From the NCBI GenBank assembly GCA_944472155.2, contig OX235271.1, positions 44,341,991 to 44,405,990 of the forward strand: a DNA stretch of 64,000 nt, given 5' to 3'. The translations under genes and the position numbers were made by a program. Positions 1-11,322 of the stretch are shown here, piece after piece. Source of the stretch: Trichobilharzia szidati. Taxonomy: Eukaryota; Platyhelminthes; Trematoda; Strigeidida; Schistosomatidae. The first letter of the stretch is position 1, and each line of letters starts with the position of its first letter. Below the pieces are notes generated by a model that saw only the letters and a list, made by a program, of their open reading frames with translations, searched no databases and was not told the origin of the DNA.

Positions 1-294
1 CTGTACGGTTTCGGTTTCGCTCTCTCGCTGTGCTTTCACCTAGCACACTCTCCGAGCTTACACCGCCTCACCTGCAGATAAGTGTATACCTCTTATTTCT
101 TATCAAATTCTATATCTCTTTTGTGTAAATACAATTCTGTTCCAGTCACACTTGCCATCTTAAGTCTTTTAACCTTGATTGCGTTCGTTAGTACTTGCAC
201 GTTAGGCAGAGTACGATTAAGGCCATAAGCGGTGAAGAAGTTTTGTAAGAGTGGTTACTTTTAGGTCGAAGTTAATCCAAGCCTAACTCTTACA
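1..294 (+). repeat. 5' LTR of Gypsy-like element (left end outside window)
   Basis: These bases match the right-hand LTR at 5554-5847 with no gaps and only three visible substitutions (near 86, 160 and 179). The copy ends in ACA at 294, as LTRs do. The missing left part would correspond to 5467-5553. The orientation follows from the protease and reverse transcriptase reading rightwards from it. The near identity of the two LTRs contrasts with the badly damaged interior. Confidence 0.9.
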
Positions 295-296
295 AG

Positions 297-314
297 TGGT
301 GAGCCTGAGTTTTC
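297..314 (+). other. Candidate tRNA primer binding site
   Basis: Two bases after the LTR end the sequence starts TGGTGAGCC, as expected for a site complementary to a tRNA 3' CCA end. I could not match it to a particular tRNA, so only its position and TGG start support the call. Confidence 0.35.
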
Positions 315-429
315 ACCGTTTGCCTACTTAGTAGCCTAAAGTGTAAATAGTCCTTTTTCATATTGGCAATTTGTTTGTCACACAGAGTTATAAAATTTTA
401 CTTGCCTTGTTTTTACTCGTATTTTTTTT

Positions 430-645
430 GTTATCATATTTGTTATCATTTTATTAATATATCGTCGCTCAAATAGCCGCACCAGCTCGACTCGTGGTAG
501 ATCTTCTTCACGAGCTGGCAGCAGGCGTCATAGGCCTCAAAATTCCCAACCTGTGGTGTGCTGGTATCACCGGCGTTATGGTGACAAGGCCCAAAAGTGT
601 ACTCGCCCGTGCACCTTCGATGTCCAGCAATCGGGAAACCAGTAA
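430..645 (+). pseudogene. Gypsy gag remnant with C-terminal zinc finger
   Basis: The frame ending in TAA at 643-645 encodes CWYHRRYGDKAQKCTRPC starting at 559. This C-x2-H-x9-C-x3-C pattern with G-D-K-A is the nucleocapsid-type finger found at the end of Gag in Gypsy elements of this type. The preceding stretch is Ser/Arg-rich (around 465-540). The bulk of a normal gag (matrix and capsid, several hundred residues) is absent: only about 130 bases separate the LTR end from this region. The gag is therefore deleted to its tail and cannot make a capsid. The family assignment rests on the finger and the adjoining pol. Confidence 0.6.
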
Positions 646-675
646 GCCAGCACGTATTGGCGACTAACGTCGCTG

Positions 676-3231
676 GCGAACCACTTCCATGTCGCCTCTT
701 CTATGTTACTGACCGTAACACTGGGACACGCTTCCTGGGACACTGGGGCGGAAGTTAGCGTGATTCCACCAACATCTGAAGAGCGCCAGAAGCCACTTTC
801 CTTACAGCTCCGTGCCGCAAACGGTTCGCCAATCACAACGTACGGCAAAAGGTTCCTGGATCTTAACATAGGCCTACGTAGGTCATTTCGCTGGGTCTTC
901 CTTGTAGCAGATGTAACTACCGGTATTATTGGCATGGATCTCATGGAACACTATCAGCTACTGGTTGATACTGGCAAACACAAACTGATCGATTCAGCTA
1001 CAAACCTTTCGATCTCCGGTGTTGTGACGCACACACCTGCATTAAGCCCAGTATATTCAACCCCTGCCTCTAACGGACCTTACGTTGAAGTTCTCCAGTC
1101 CTTTGCCAACCTGTTCAAACCGGTTTCTAAACTTCCTTGTGTGACTTCTACTGTCACTCATCATATCGTGACCACTGGTCCACCAGTCTTCGCTAAACCA
1201 CGGCGATTGTCCCCAGAGAAACTACAAGCCATGAAGGCTGAATTCGAACATATGTTAGATATGGGGATAATCCGTCCATCCAGCAGCCCGTGGTCTTCCC
1301 CTTTACATGTGGTGCCAAAGAATAACGGGATAGATTGGAGGCCTTGTGGTGACTACCGCAGGCTTAACGCACAGACCGTGCCAGATCGTTACCCCGTACC
1401 ACATATACATGACCTTACGTCGTCACTAAAGGGTGCCACGGTATTCAGCAAACTGGACTTAACCAGAGCCTATCATCAGATTCCAGTTCACCCAGACGAT
1501 ATTCCTAAAACGGCAGTGATCACCCCTTTTGGTCTTCTCGAATTCCTTCGAATGCCGTTTGGTCTCCGCAACGCCGCACAAACATTCCAGCGATTTGTTC
1601 ACGATGTTTTGCGCGGATTGGATTGCGCATATGCTTATCTCGATGATATTCTCGTGGCTAGTCCAGATGAAGCTACCCACCGTACGCATTTACAGATGGT
1701 ATTTGAGCGGTTAACAACCCATGGTTTGACACTTAACATGTCTAAATGCCAGATTGGCGTCCATTCATTGACCTTCCTGGGACATGTCATTAATGAACAG
1801 GGAATTCGCCCGCTACCTGAGAAGGTGCAGGCAATACGCGACTTCCCGGAACCTACTTCAATAAAATCTCTGCGCACATTTCAAGGCATGGTGAGTTATT
1901 ACCGACGATTTGTTCCTCAATGTGCACATATTTTACAGGCACTCACGGACCTACTAAAGAGTAAGAGTTAAACGTTCAGCATAACACCAAAGGCTCGAGA
2001 AACGTTCCAGAATATTAAGTCGGCAATTGCAGACGCCACCATGCTAGTCCACCTAGACGTCCATCTTCCACTTAGCATCTCAGTTGATGCATCTAGCACA
2101 GCCATTGGAGCTGTGCGTCGGTGGCACAGTGGTTAGGACTCTCGCCGACCATGCACATGGTCCGGGGTTCGATCCCCTGCCGGCGCACACCCGATATCTA
2201 TGGTCGGCCTGAATTTGGGCTACCGATATCCATGCTGAAAATTCCACACTTGTACTGTAAATACGGTGTGGAATCAAGCTGTAAATCAAAATAAAATTTA
2301 AAAAATTTTACAGCAACTGGTACATACTTCATGGATACCAGTCGCCTTTTATCACGGAAGTTGTCCGCCGCTGAAGCGAGGTATAGCACCTTTGGCAGAG
2401 AACTCCTCGCCATATACGCGGCTATCAAACATTTTCGCCATTTTGTCGAAGGTCGGAAATTCACAGTATTTACCGACCACAAGCCCCTGACTTACACCCT
2501 CCACACTACTACAGATAGATATTCTCCACGCGAATTGCGTCACTTAGACTATACCTCACAGTTCACTTCGGACATTCGACATATTTCGGGGGTTGACAAT
2601 GCTGTGGCGGACGCCTTGTCTAGGATATGTGCCATGTCGGCGCCGCCAACCATTGACCTGGAACAAATGGCACAACGTCAGCTTACAGAGTTAGATCTTG
2701 ATAAGCTCTCGTCAAATACCTCCTTACATATCAAGCGTATCAAGCTCACCTGAAAGTGGTGAGCCAAGTGTTACGGATGTACATTGTTGTGCTCAGAACT
2801 TCAAGCGCCTTATGCAGCGCCTGCAACCAACTCCCACACGCACACAAAACAAGAGAGTGCAAGTAGATGCTAGACTCGATGACTGTACACACGTTTTTGT
2901 GCGTTGCAACGCCGTTCGTAGACCGTTACAACCCCCTTATAATGGACCATTCAAGGTCGTTAGTAGGAAAGAAAAATTTTTTGTTATTGATCGACTTGGC
3001 TGTCAAGACACCGTAAGTGTCGACAGACTTAAAGCGGCCTACATCGAAGAATCTGTACCTCTCACGCCTACACAACCAGCAACTACGCCCGCACTCACAC
3101 CACAGCCAAGCTCGATTGCCGAAAATCCTACTAAACCTAGCAGTTCTCCGGATGAGACAAGTAAAGCACCGGTTACACGCTCTGGTCTGCGTGTACACTG
3201 GCCTAAGCGATACTGTGAATTTGTTAACTAA
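676..3231 (+). pseudogene. Gypsy-like pol, broken (protease, RT, RNase H, integrase tail)
   Basis: Protease: the [11 protein letters not shown] motif (from about 742) is intact, but the residues leading into it ([10 protein letters not shown], 691-720) are in another frame, so a small deletion near 735-742 shifts the frame and the ATG at 703 is not a genuine start. Reverse transcriptase: the [30 protein letters not shown] and YLDDILVA motifs run uninterrupted to a TAA at 1969-1971; the same frame then continues to about 2115 (VDASSTAIGAV), where a SINE is inserted. RNase H resumes at 2311; one base is missing near 2351, and the frame continues through TFGRELLAIYAAIKHFRHF and FTDHKPLTY to 2753. 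Nearly all of integrase is deleted; only its C-terminal part (about 2885-3060, with PPYNGPFKVV) and a Pro/Thr-rich tail ending at 3231 remain. The element cannot move on its own. Confidence 0.88.
2116..2310 (+). mobile_element. tRNA-headed SINE, tail type A, inside Gypsy pol
   Basis: The head reads GTGGCACAGTGGTTAGG (A-box-like) and GGTTCGATCCC (B box), the internal RNA polymerase III promoter of tRNA-derived SINEs. The tail ends in an A/T-rich run (CAAAATAAAATTT). It splits the RNase H coding sequence exactly between two conserved parts (AIGAV and QQLVH). A second copy, reversed, lies at 11128-11322. I saw no clear target duplication longer than a few bases. Confidence 0.85.
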
Positions 3232-3240
3232 ACGCTTTTA

Positions 3241-3969
3241 ATTACAACAGTAGCTCACACCCTCATGTCTTTTCTCAGGTAACATTCCTTTTTCATGATA
3301 TTTACTCTTTTGGGTTTCGTTTGTGGGCAGTAGCCACTTTTTCAGTTACTAATCCTGTTAGATTTCTTTCTGGTTACAGAGTATTCTGACATTTTATTTT
3401 TGGCGTTGCACTCGAACCGCTAGCTAGACCAGTCCATTCCATTGTCGTATGGTGACTCCCAACACTTGTGGAATTACAAACCAAACGAACACAAATATAG
3501 ACCAGATAAAAAATAATAAAATAAATAAAAAATATAATAAAATGTAAAAACAAAAACTTTCACTGTATAGTTAAACGGACCGTTAAATATTTTTGCATAT
3601 AAATACGTCACTTCTATGCTGCACATTTTAATCCGCTCAATCTATTTTCACAGATTTTACTATTTTCACTCGGGTTATGCCATGATGAAACTTATTTATT
3701 TTGTGACCTATACTTGTAATTACTTTGCGTCACTTTAATTATACAGCTCGTAACATTTAAAAAAATGGTGATTGTACCTACTCATTGCTATTGGTTATAC
3801 ACACACTTCTCTGTACCTTGCATAAGTTTTCACAGCGCTAGCGATTTCCCTTGTTTTCTTTCAATTTGGCGTACCACTCCCATGTTACACTAGTTCCTTC
3901 GCATTTATTCCGCTTCAGTTCTTGTTAACACCTTATGCTGATTTTTAAATCTTAACCTCTTCTTCTATT
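3241..3969. other. Gypsy 3' internal region without recognisable coding
   Basis: Between the pol stop and the antisense RTE fragment there is A/T-rich sequence with no domain I recognise and no env-like ORF. It includes an A-rich stretch at 3505-3560. Confidence 0.5.
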
Positions 3970-5010
3970 CTTTTCTGTTGCTTTTACTTTATTCCTCCTA
4001 ATACGCTGGTATATTGATTGCCTTTGGTATTACTTCTAGTTTTGGTTGACGAAGAAGGATAGAGCATTAGTCTGCTGCTGCTGCTGGATTCAACATAGAA
4101 CTTGGCACCGAAGTGCAGCAGTTCGAGTTGCCACGTTCCAAATAGCACACAAAGGTAGACAGGAAAATGAGAGAAGAGAATCAATAGAATTTAGATAGGC
4201 ATAAGAGTGAAACAGAATGAGTAATGGTAGAAAGGAATATGAAGGTTAAAGAGACTGAATACATCTGCGCCACTGACAACGATTTTGAGCCATGTCACCT
4301 ATTGTCTCCAGCCATTGATTCTTAGAGTCCCGAGGGCGGGCCCCAACCCGGAAGTCTGCATCTCCCTACCTGACTCAGTTTAACTGTCAGGGATTTCATG
4401 GATTGATGCCATGTTTTTGTTTGGCCACCACTTACTCTTTTCCAACCTGCACCTACCTATATCAGCTAGTAATGCCCTTCGGGGGAGGCGATGGTTAGGC
4501 ATGCGCAACAGGTGACCTAGCCATGTCTATCTATGTAACTTTATAGCCTCTTCGATTGATTTTCCCTCTTTGCCCAACACTCTACGCCTAATGTCAACAT
4601 TACTTACCTTATTATACCACCTAACGCGAGAAAGAGATCGTAAACATCTGTGGTCAAAAACAGACAATCTCTTCATGTCTTCCGCTCCCAATGGCCACGT
4701 CTCACCACCATAGAGAAGGACGGAGCGAACTGCTGAGCAGTATACACGTCCCTTGGTTGACAGCCGGATGTCACGCCTACGCCAGAGACGGTGTAAGTTA
4801 GCGAAAGCAGCCCGAGCTTTCTGGATCCGTGCTGTGATTTCGTCACCAATCAATCCGTTGGTGCTGATACAACTTCCCAAATAGGTGAAGTGGTCAACAT
4901 GTTCTATCACTTCACTCCCTATCACTAAGCTAGGAGTTGTCGTGGTCCAGTCCTGCAGCAGCATCTTACATTTCACAAAGGGTGAATTAGTCTAAGAGGA
5001 AACTTAGACA
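3970..5010 (-). pseudogene. RTE-like non-LTR retrotransposon 3' fragment, antisense in Gypsy element
   Basis: On the minus strand, 4976-4527 encodes the C-terminal part of an RTE-type reverse transcriptase: HFTYLGSCISTNG, ARIQKARAAFANL and SAVRSVLLYGGETW. Reading continues, interrupted, to about 4262 with matches to the family's last residues (GDMAQ-like, QWRRC-like). A 3' UTR with a short CTG run around 4070 probably runs to about 3970. The fragment is 5'-truncated. The same RTE family appears in degenerate form at 21480-22330. It sits inside the Gypsy interior, so it was either inserted there or copied along with the element. Confidence 0.8.
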
Positions 5011-5103
5011 TATGGGTCACCTTCCCGTTATAACAACCTGGGTAACGGAGGTAAACCATCAGACCTCCACATAACCCAGCCCGTAATAGTATGTCGTAAA
5101 AAA

Positions 5104-5170
5104 ATACTAAATAAACAGATATATATTTAAAAAAATACTAAATAAACGGATGTATATAAAAAAAGATAAG
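5104..5170 (+). repeat. Short imperfect direct duplication, A-rich
   Basis: AAATACTAAATAAACAGATAT and AAATACTAAATAAACGGATGT lie side by side (unit about 35 bp). No function is apparent. Confidence 0.5.
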
Positions 5171-5451
5171 TAAAAATAAACGATGTTAAAAAAAACAGAC
5201 AACTCAGAAGCTCGAAATCGCACCAAGGCACCAGCGTTATTCCTTCTTATATTCCATCTTACACCATTGATCATGTACATAGTGCCTATAAATTGTCATT
5301 ATTATTTTTTCCTTCATTCTTTCCTTTCACAATATATATTTCAAAAAAACTATTTTATTACTATCTTCACACTTTCTTGTTCATTCACTGTTATTGTACA
5401 CACCCTTGCTACTTCTATATATTGAAGCTTACTGTTATCCCACCAAACTTC

Positions 5452-5466
5452 TAAGGGGGGATAACC
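5452..5466 (+). other. Polypurine tract before 3' LTR
   Basis: AAGGGGGGATAACC directly precedes the TGTAG start of the right LTR. A purine run in this place primes plus-strand DNA synthesis in LTR elements. Confidence 0.6.
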
Positions 5467-5847
5467 TGTAGTGTACATTGTACCTTCGAACTTTTGTTTG
5501 AATGAACTCAGCCTGACCTTTAACCCCACTTCCACTTTGTATTCCTGAACCTCCTGTACGGTTTCGGTTTCGCTCTCTCGCTGTGCTTTCACCTAGCACA
5601 CTCTCCGAGCTTACACCGCCTCACCTGCAGATAAGTGTGTACCTCTTATTTCTTATCAAATTCTATATCTCTTTTGTGTAAATACAATTCTGTTCCAGTC
5701 ACACTTGCCATCTCAAGTCTTTTAACCTTGATTCCGTTCGTTAGTACTTGCACGTTAGGCAGAGTACGATTAAGGCCATAAGCGGTGAAGAAGTTTTGTA
5801 AGAGTGGTTACTTTTAGGTCGAAGTTAATCCAAGCCTAACTCTTACA
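5467..5847 (+). repeat. 3' LTR of Gypsy-like element
   Basis: The LTR is about 381 bp, starting TGTAG after the polypurine tract and ending in TCTTACA. Bases 5554-5847 align without gaps to window bases 1-294. The outer flank begins ATGTG; the matching left flank lies outside the window, so the target duplication cannot be checked. Confidence 0.9.
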
Positions 5848-5874
5848 ATGTGGTTAAAGTATAATCCTCATCTG

Positions 5875-6065
5875 AGCACACTAACCAGTCACAAGCCTTT
5901 TACTTCGAGTTCGTTTATCGGTACTCACATATTAGGTAGAGTACTGATCAAGCTTACTGGAGAAAACAAATTTAGTAGGTGCTGACGTTAAGGTCTATTT
6001 TTAGGTTGACATCGCCACTTACAGTCTACTGAGTTGAAGTCGAGCTAATAGCTCTTCAGTGGTAG
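5875..6065 (+). repeat. Diverged LTR relative abutting the 3' LTR
   Basis: Bases 5895-5990 align, with many substitutions, to the second half of the LTR just upstream (5720-5840). Shared blocks include CTTTTA, GTTCGTT, TTAGGYAGAGTA and TTTTTAGGT, in the same order and spacing. This looks like a piece of an older, related LTR family. Confidence 0.6.
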
Positions 6066-6908
6066 TGAAATTCCGAAGCCTCATATTCCATAATCTTTAT
6101 AGGCAAAATGCAGGAGCTCTTGATGAAAGAAATTGTAGGCTGCATGAATGTTCAGTATGATTAAGATGTAGACCAAGATGGGTAGTTTGGATGATATAGA
6201 AAACCTGCATTTCATGAGTGGAGGCGTCCGAGTATTCATCTGTCTTAAGAGGAATCCACTAGCACAAAGAATAGAATTGACTGAATGTGAAGTTGCAGAA
6301 AACAGATTAAAATTCAAGGAATAAGAGACTGTGTTAATATTAATACATAGTACCACTGACTTCATTGATAAACATCAGGATTATGTCTACATATGCAGTA
6401 GCCTATCTTACTGTTTACAATAGACATAGGATACACCAGGATAAAGCAGAAACAGCAACGAACTGTTTCACCGAAATTGCCGCCTCACACACCATGCCAC
6501 CAGATAAACTGCATCTTTTCCGTCATTAACGAACAAGACATTTAGTTCAAATTCCCAAGCAAACTAGACCCAGAGAAATCAGTGAGTCTCGAAGGTCCTC
6601 ATCCGAAGATCTTCCAGGGGCTGGTAACAAAGCATTTCCACTGACTACTTCTTTGAGGTTATCACTGTGATAGATGGAGGATACAGGAGAATATTAGCAA
6701 CCCTCTTACATGAAAGAGAAGCTTCGTATCTCAGTAGCTCCTTAATTAACACGCTGAAAAGATAGTCATGGCTTATCCTGAAAACAACAACTCATTGTTC
6801 AAAGCACACCATATTTCTTTGAGTAATTTGTTGCAAACGAACGTGAACAATGAACGCTTGTTTATTGGAACTGGTAGCCATTGGCGGGCAACTCGAAGGC
6901 GCGAGTGA
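6066..6908. other. No recognised feature
   Basis: Moderately A/T-rich sequence with only short ORFs and no domain, repeat or RNA motif I recognise. Confidence 0.5.
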
Positions 6909-9195
6909 TTCGAACGGGGTGATAATAAACGTTATCGTGATATATTATCGCGCAATGTATGGGTTATCGTGTTCACGCCTATAGAGGCGTTATATGCGTT
7001 TGTTTTTGTGAAAATAGATAATATATAACTGGTTTCAGGCTTCTATAGCCGAAAAAGCAACATTTTCCAGTATTGTGTTCGTATTAATGGATGAACCTGT
7101 CATGATATTCCAGAGGATGTATTACTTCAGGATCTCATCGTATATGAGAAATTTAGCATAGAAAGACTATTCTTCGCGTTTTAGAGCCGTAATGGTCTAT
7201 TATTTGCTATTTTTTGAGGATATTAAGGTTGAAAATTAACAATATGCAATGGTTGTTTTCATAGCAGTTATTCTATGATAACGAGACACTTGAGGGAGAA
7301 CTAGCCCACAGACACAAGTTAAATATACGTTTTGAGGATGCCAAACACTTATTTATCATCATCCGTGATGAATGAAATATTCCATAACACATTGAAGAGA
7401 GTATAAGATGAATGAGACAATCTGCTGAATTTCCTGATGATCATATCCATTTCGATGAAGTTTCTAGTTAAAATCGCTGAGGTGATTGCAATTCATAACC
7501 TAACTTATTGTGCCTGTAGAGATTTCATACATTCCTTGTAAAACCCGTTTATACGACATATTAAATTATTATTTGCTTGGTGCTATACTTTAGAAGAGGA
7601 ACAATGTGTGTGACAGTGAAAACCGCAGAAGAATGCTGTCATGACCAAAGAATGATAAAGGAGAATGAATCTTTTTCAGCAAAGGTAGGAAAATGTAAAG
7701 TGTTTCACTTTTACATTACTTATTTCTAACTTCAACGATTTAAAAATTACACTTTATTCACTTACTTGCAGATGTTCGGTGAAGTCAGTCAACCTGGTCA
7801 CGGCAATTACGCATCCCCGAAGTAATTACGAAAAACAATTGTGTAAAGACATTCGCTTATTATTTTTCATTAAATATATTTCACATTCTGCTTATCATAC
7901 TTTTCTTATTCTATCTCAGTGAAACTAAATTTGTCATTATGACGAGATGGAGGCCTTACCTATCAATGAGACCTGAGAAAGTAATTGTAGGCATAATTCA
8001 ACGTAAGCGAAATCGTACTAATATTGCTACAGCTCAACCTATTAAATTACTCGTCTCGTGTAGACTTCATTTTACACTATATGTTAACACACGTAGGCAT
8101 ATGGATTGACATCATGCTTTGAGTGAAATAATAGTAATACACTACTTGTGATTATACTTAACTTCATTCGAAATCGAACTCAACTACAGGGCCTAAGTTG
8201 TATTCTTATTTTTCAAATACTGAAGTTAGGTATTTTTGTCATTAGTCCCTACAGATTTATCTATGACTGGGAGACATAATCGCGTACTTCTAGGCAGATT
8301 TTTAGACTTGAATGAAGTACTTATAATTCACCACTTTCATCGATGGATAGTGTTCCTACAGAATTGCACTTACGTATAGTAACGAATTCATGTTCTAGGG
8401 AGCACCGGTCTAGCATCCCGTACTCCCAACGCGAACACACGAACAAAAAGACAACAATGTTAATAGAAAAAGTTTATTTTTATTGCAATACGAAAGCAGT
8501 TAATTTACACATTAAGAAAATGGTCCATTTGTGCGATTACTTCTCCCGCGTAATCTGCGGCAACCACATAGTGAGTGCAGGACAACTACATTGTTAGCAT
8601 TAAATGACTTCCACACTTTTTGAAATTCTCCCAATGGATTCTCAAATTCCTCCCAGCTAAGGAAACACCTTCCCAGCATTACTTCGCCGAAAATTCCACT
8701 GACGTCTGCAGTGCTTCCACTCGCATTGCCTACCTGCAATAAACTAAAAAGGCTTCGTCAATAAGTATCTATCTGTCTCGCAACTGTTTAAATATAATTC
8801 CGTATAAAAAGCAATATTGAAATACTTCACTGAGCAATATCCATCAATAAAATGCTGCACGTATAACCTAAAATTGAGAAAAGCGCAAGAACTCACGGGT
8901 TCCTTGACATCGCCAGCAACTGATAGGCCAACAAACCGAGTATATGATAAGCCAAGCCTTGTACATGCACAAAAGAAGTAAAATAAAACGTTAGAATAAT
9001 CAAATTTTACATTTATTTTCATCAAATATGCTTGCAAACAACGCATACCTCAACCACACAAACCTGCACGCGATATCACCTACCTGGGACAAATTAAATA
9101 TAAAATAAGCCGCCACTGTTCCAGCCAATGAAAGACGAGAAAACCTGAGGCGAGGAAAATTTAACACGCTCTAACGGATATCATCACCCTTCGAA
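6909..9195 (-). mobile_element. Possible decayed DNA transposon with weak terminal inverted repeats
   Basis: The left end 6909-6934 (TTCGAACGGGGTGATAATAA...CGTTA) and the reverse complement of 9172-9195 (TTCGAAGGGTGATGATATCC...) match over about 20 of 25 positions, suggesting terminal inverted repeats around 2.3 kb. Inside, the minus strand has open segments bounded by splice-like signals: 9049-9083, about 8897-8940 (GTGAGT donor) and 8736 down to about 8520 (TTATTGCAG acceptor, then 70 codons containing SWEEFENPLGEFQKVW). The last peptide faintly recalls Mutator-like transposase N-terminal regions, but this is a guess. No catalytic motif was found. Confidence 0.3.
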
Positions 9196-10176
9196 CGTGT
9201 ACAAGTTGGAAGAAGACGAAAGAATACGAATAAAAGAACAATACATTCCTTGTAAAATATTTGTTTATAGACTTTGTATCAATATCGATTGTAATTGCCG
9301 AAAAATACAAGTTATTGCAAGTACTGATGTTTTAGAGCTAAGGTCGATAATCGGTCATAGTAATTGTCGATTCGGAGCGTTTTCGCAAATAATAGGAACT
9401 TAGGGTTAGGTTCCTTGACATCTGTCTTACCTGAGAAACCACACGGCAAAAGGAAGGTGGGTCACTTCTGAGAAAAACAAAAACTCCCTCAAATATGCTT
9501 TCTGAATTTCAGAAAGCTATTTGACAAAATGGCTCAGACGGGATTACTCACAAAAACGAAAAGCCCTAATAACATATGCAATCTACCTTCATATATCCAA
9601 GAATTACTTGCTGGTAGGAGCCAGGGAGCATGAGCAACTACTTACCATGTTCCTGACCAATGGTACAAGGCGCTTTATTACAAGATATTGTGTCCCCTTT
9701 TTGTTTATTCTATATGCCCTCAAAATAGACTAGTCTAACAAATCTCTTATGGTTTCCTGTGGCATTGACCTTAATATGTGAGGTGAGCTGAAGGAGGGTA
9801 GAGACACACATTGCAGACAGATCTTAATAACATGCTGCTTTGGTCCAAAAAATAGATGTTTCTCAGTAACATCCACAGTTATGTATCCTTTCACTCCGAG
9901 CACACAAGATGCACCTCCTATCATACAAAAAACACCTTTTATTTTGTTTCATACTCACAGTTAACTAAGTGTCACAGAAATTCACAGTCTAAAACGTACA
10001 AACCACCGTTGCCCAGTTGCGGTAGCATCTGTATAAATTTATAGTCTATAGTGATGTTCGCTAATTTATTTACTCTTCTGATGGTTCAAGGCCCTCTACC
10101 TCACTTAAAAATCAGAAGTATAACAAATATATAAGACACTGCATCTAACGTTTTTGTGCTCTTTCAGTTATACTGA
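9196..10176. other. No recognised feature
   Basis: Short unrelated ORFs only. The 13-mer GGTTCCTTGACATC at about 9410 repeats the one at 8898 but I could not extend it to a larger repeat. Confidence 0.45.
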
Positions 10177-11127
10177 GGGGCCGGTTCCATCGGAACCCCA
10201 ATATTAAGTCTCCTACCAGCAGACAACGTAACGTCAACTACCCCAAAACACGCTGAGGTTATGAGACTCACTGTCAGCTGCCTTTATAGCAATGTAAGAA
10301 GGCTGGGAATAAACGTAGGTGAACTCAGAAATCTCCAGTCGCACTTAGACCTAAAAATAATAACCGTTACTGAAACCTGACTAACTCCCACTACCGCCGA
10401 CAACGAAATCAGTATAACTGATGTGGTTTTGGTCAGGAGAGACGGGTAACAAGTAAGGGGGGATGTGCCATGTACTTTGACAGGCAAATTAAATGTGTAC
10501 GTGGACCCACCACTTATTGAACTCCTAGACTCCATATGGTGCCATTGCACCGTAGGCCACACGAAGCACTCACTGGATGGCATCTACTGATTATTCACCT
10601 GTGGGGCAGACCACAACCAGCTACTGCTCAGCACCATCACAGGGATACGAGATTGTTCACACAGCAATCTCGGATACCGTCCCTCTAGTCACAAACCAGT
10701 CCAAAAATGGTCCTCATGGCTGAAGAGAGGTACGCAACGTATTCTGCAAGCAAAGGAGAAGGACTGGTGTACGTGGCGAGTATCCAAGTATCAGACCTGG
10801 AACTATGGAAACGGTGCAACGTGAGAGACAGGAGTGACAAGAGGTCATTTCAGGCTAACGCGGCCGAAAACTTCCCGATGAACCCAGAAAGCTTCTTCCG
10901 ATTCATGTCGGAAAGAAAACCAACCAACCAGGGGGAATGTGCCTTAGTAGGTCCAACGGCGAATACCTCACTAGTCTGGCTGAAACATTCAGTTTGGCCT
11001 TCGCCAAACAGTTTAACAGCCAAGTGGGTATTACTGGTACGGACCAAAGTGGCGACAGTGCTATTTCACTGGAGGAAAACCTAGTGGCTACACCTAAAAT
11101 AAACCCGGCAATAGTACTACGGAAGCT

Positions 11128-11322
11128 ATTTATTTTATTTTTTTATTTTATTATAGCTTGATTCCACACAGTATTTTGGTACATGTATGAAATTTTCAGC
11201 ATGTGATATCGGTAGCCCGAATTTGGCAGGCCGACCATAGATATCAGGTGTGCGTCAGCGGGGGATCAAACCTCCAATCATTTCCATGGTCGGCGAGAGT
11301 CCTAACCGCTGTGCCACCGATG
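11128..11322 (-). mobile_element. tRNA-headed SINE, tail type A, inside CR1-like copy 1
   Basis: This is the reverse complement of the SINE at 2116-2310: the head (GGTGGCACAGCGGTTAGGAC, then CTCTCGCCGACCATGG) lies at the right end and the A/T-rich tail at the left. It splits the RT coding sequence between ATAGTACT and the ACACCTGGAAAGTCC block. Only about 3-4 bases (GCT) are repeated at the two junctions. Confidence 0.85.

Noticed and set aside
703..741. ATG at 703 as the start of a Gypsy polyprotein
   Set aside because: The first residues come from the wrong frame; the protease lead-in [10 protein letters not shown] is read in another frame, so the ATG is an artefact of a frameshift.
576..944. 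122-codon minus-strand ORF over gag/protease
   Set aside because: It is the shadow of the Gypsy coding region, which has recognisable domains on the plus strand.
2117..2190. Functional tRNA gene
   Set aside because: A and B boxes are present but the acceptor and anticodon arms do not pair properly and the unit continues into a SINE tail.
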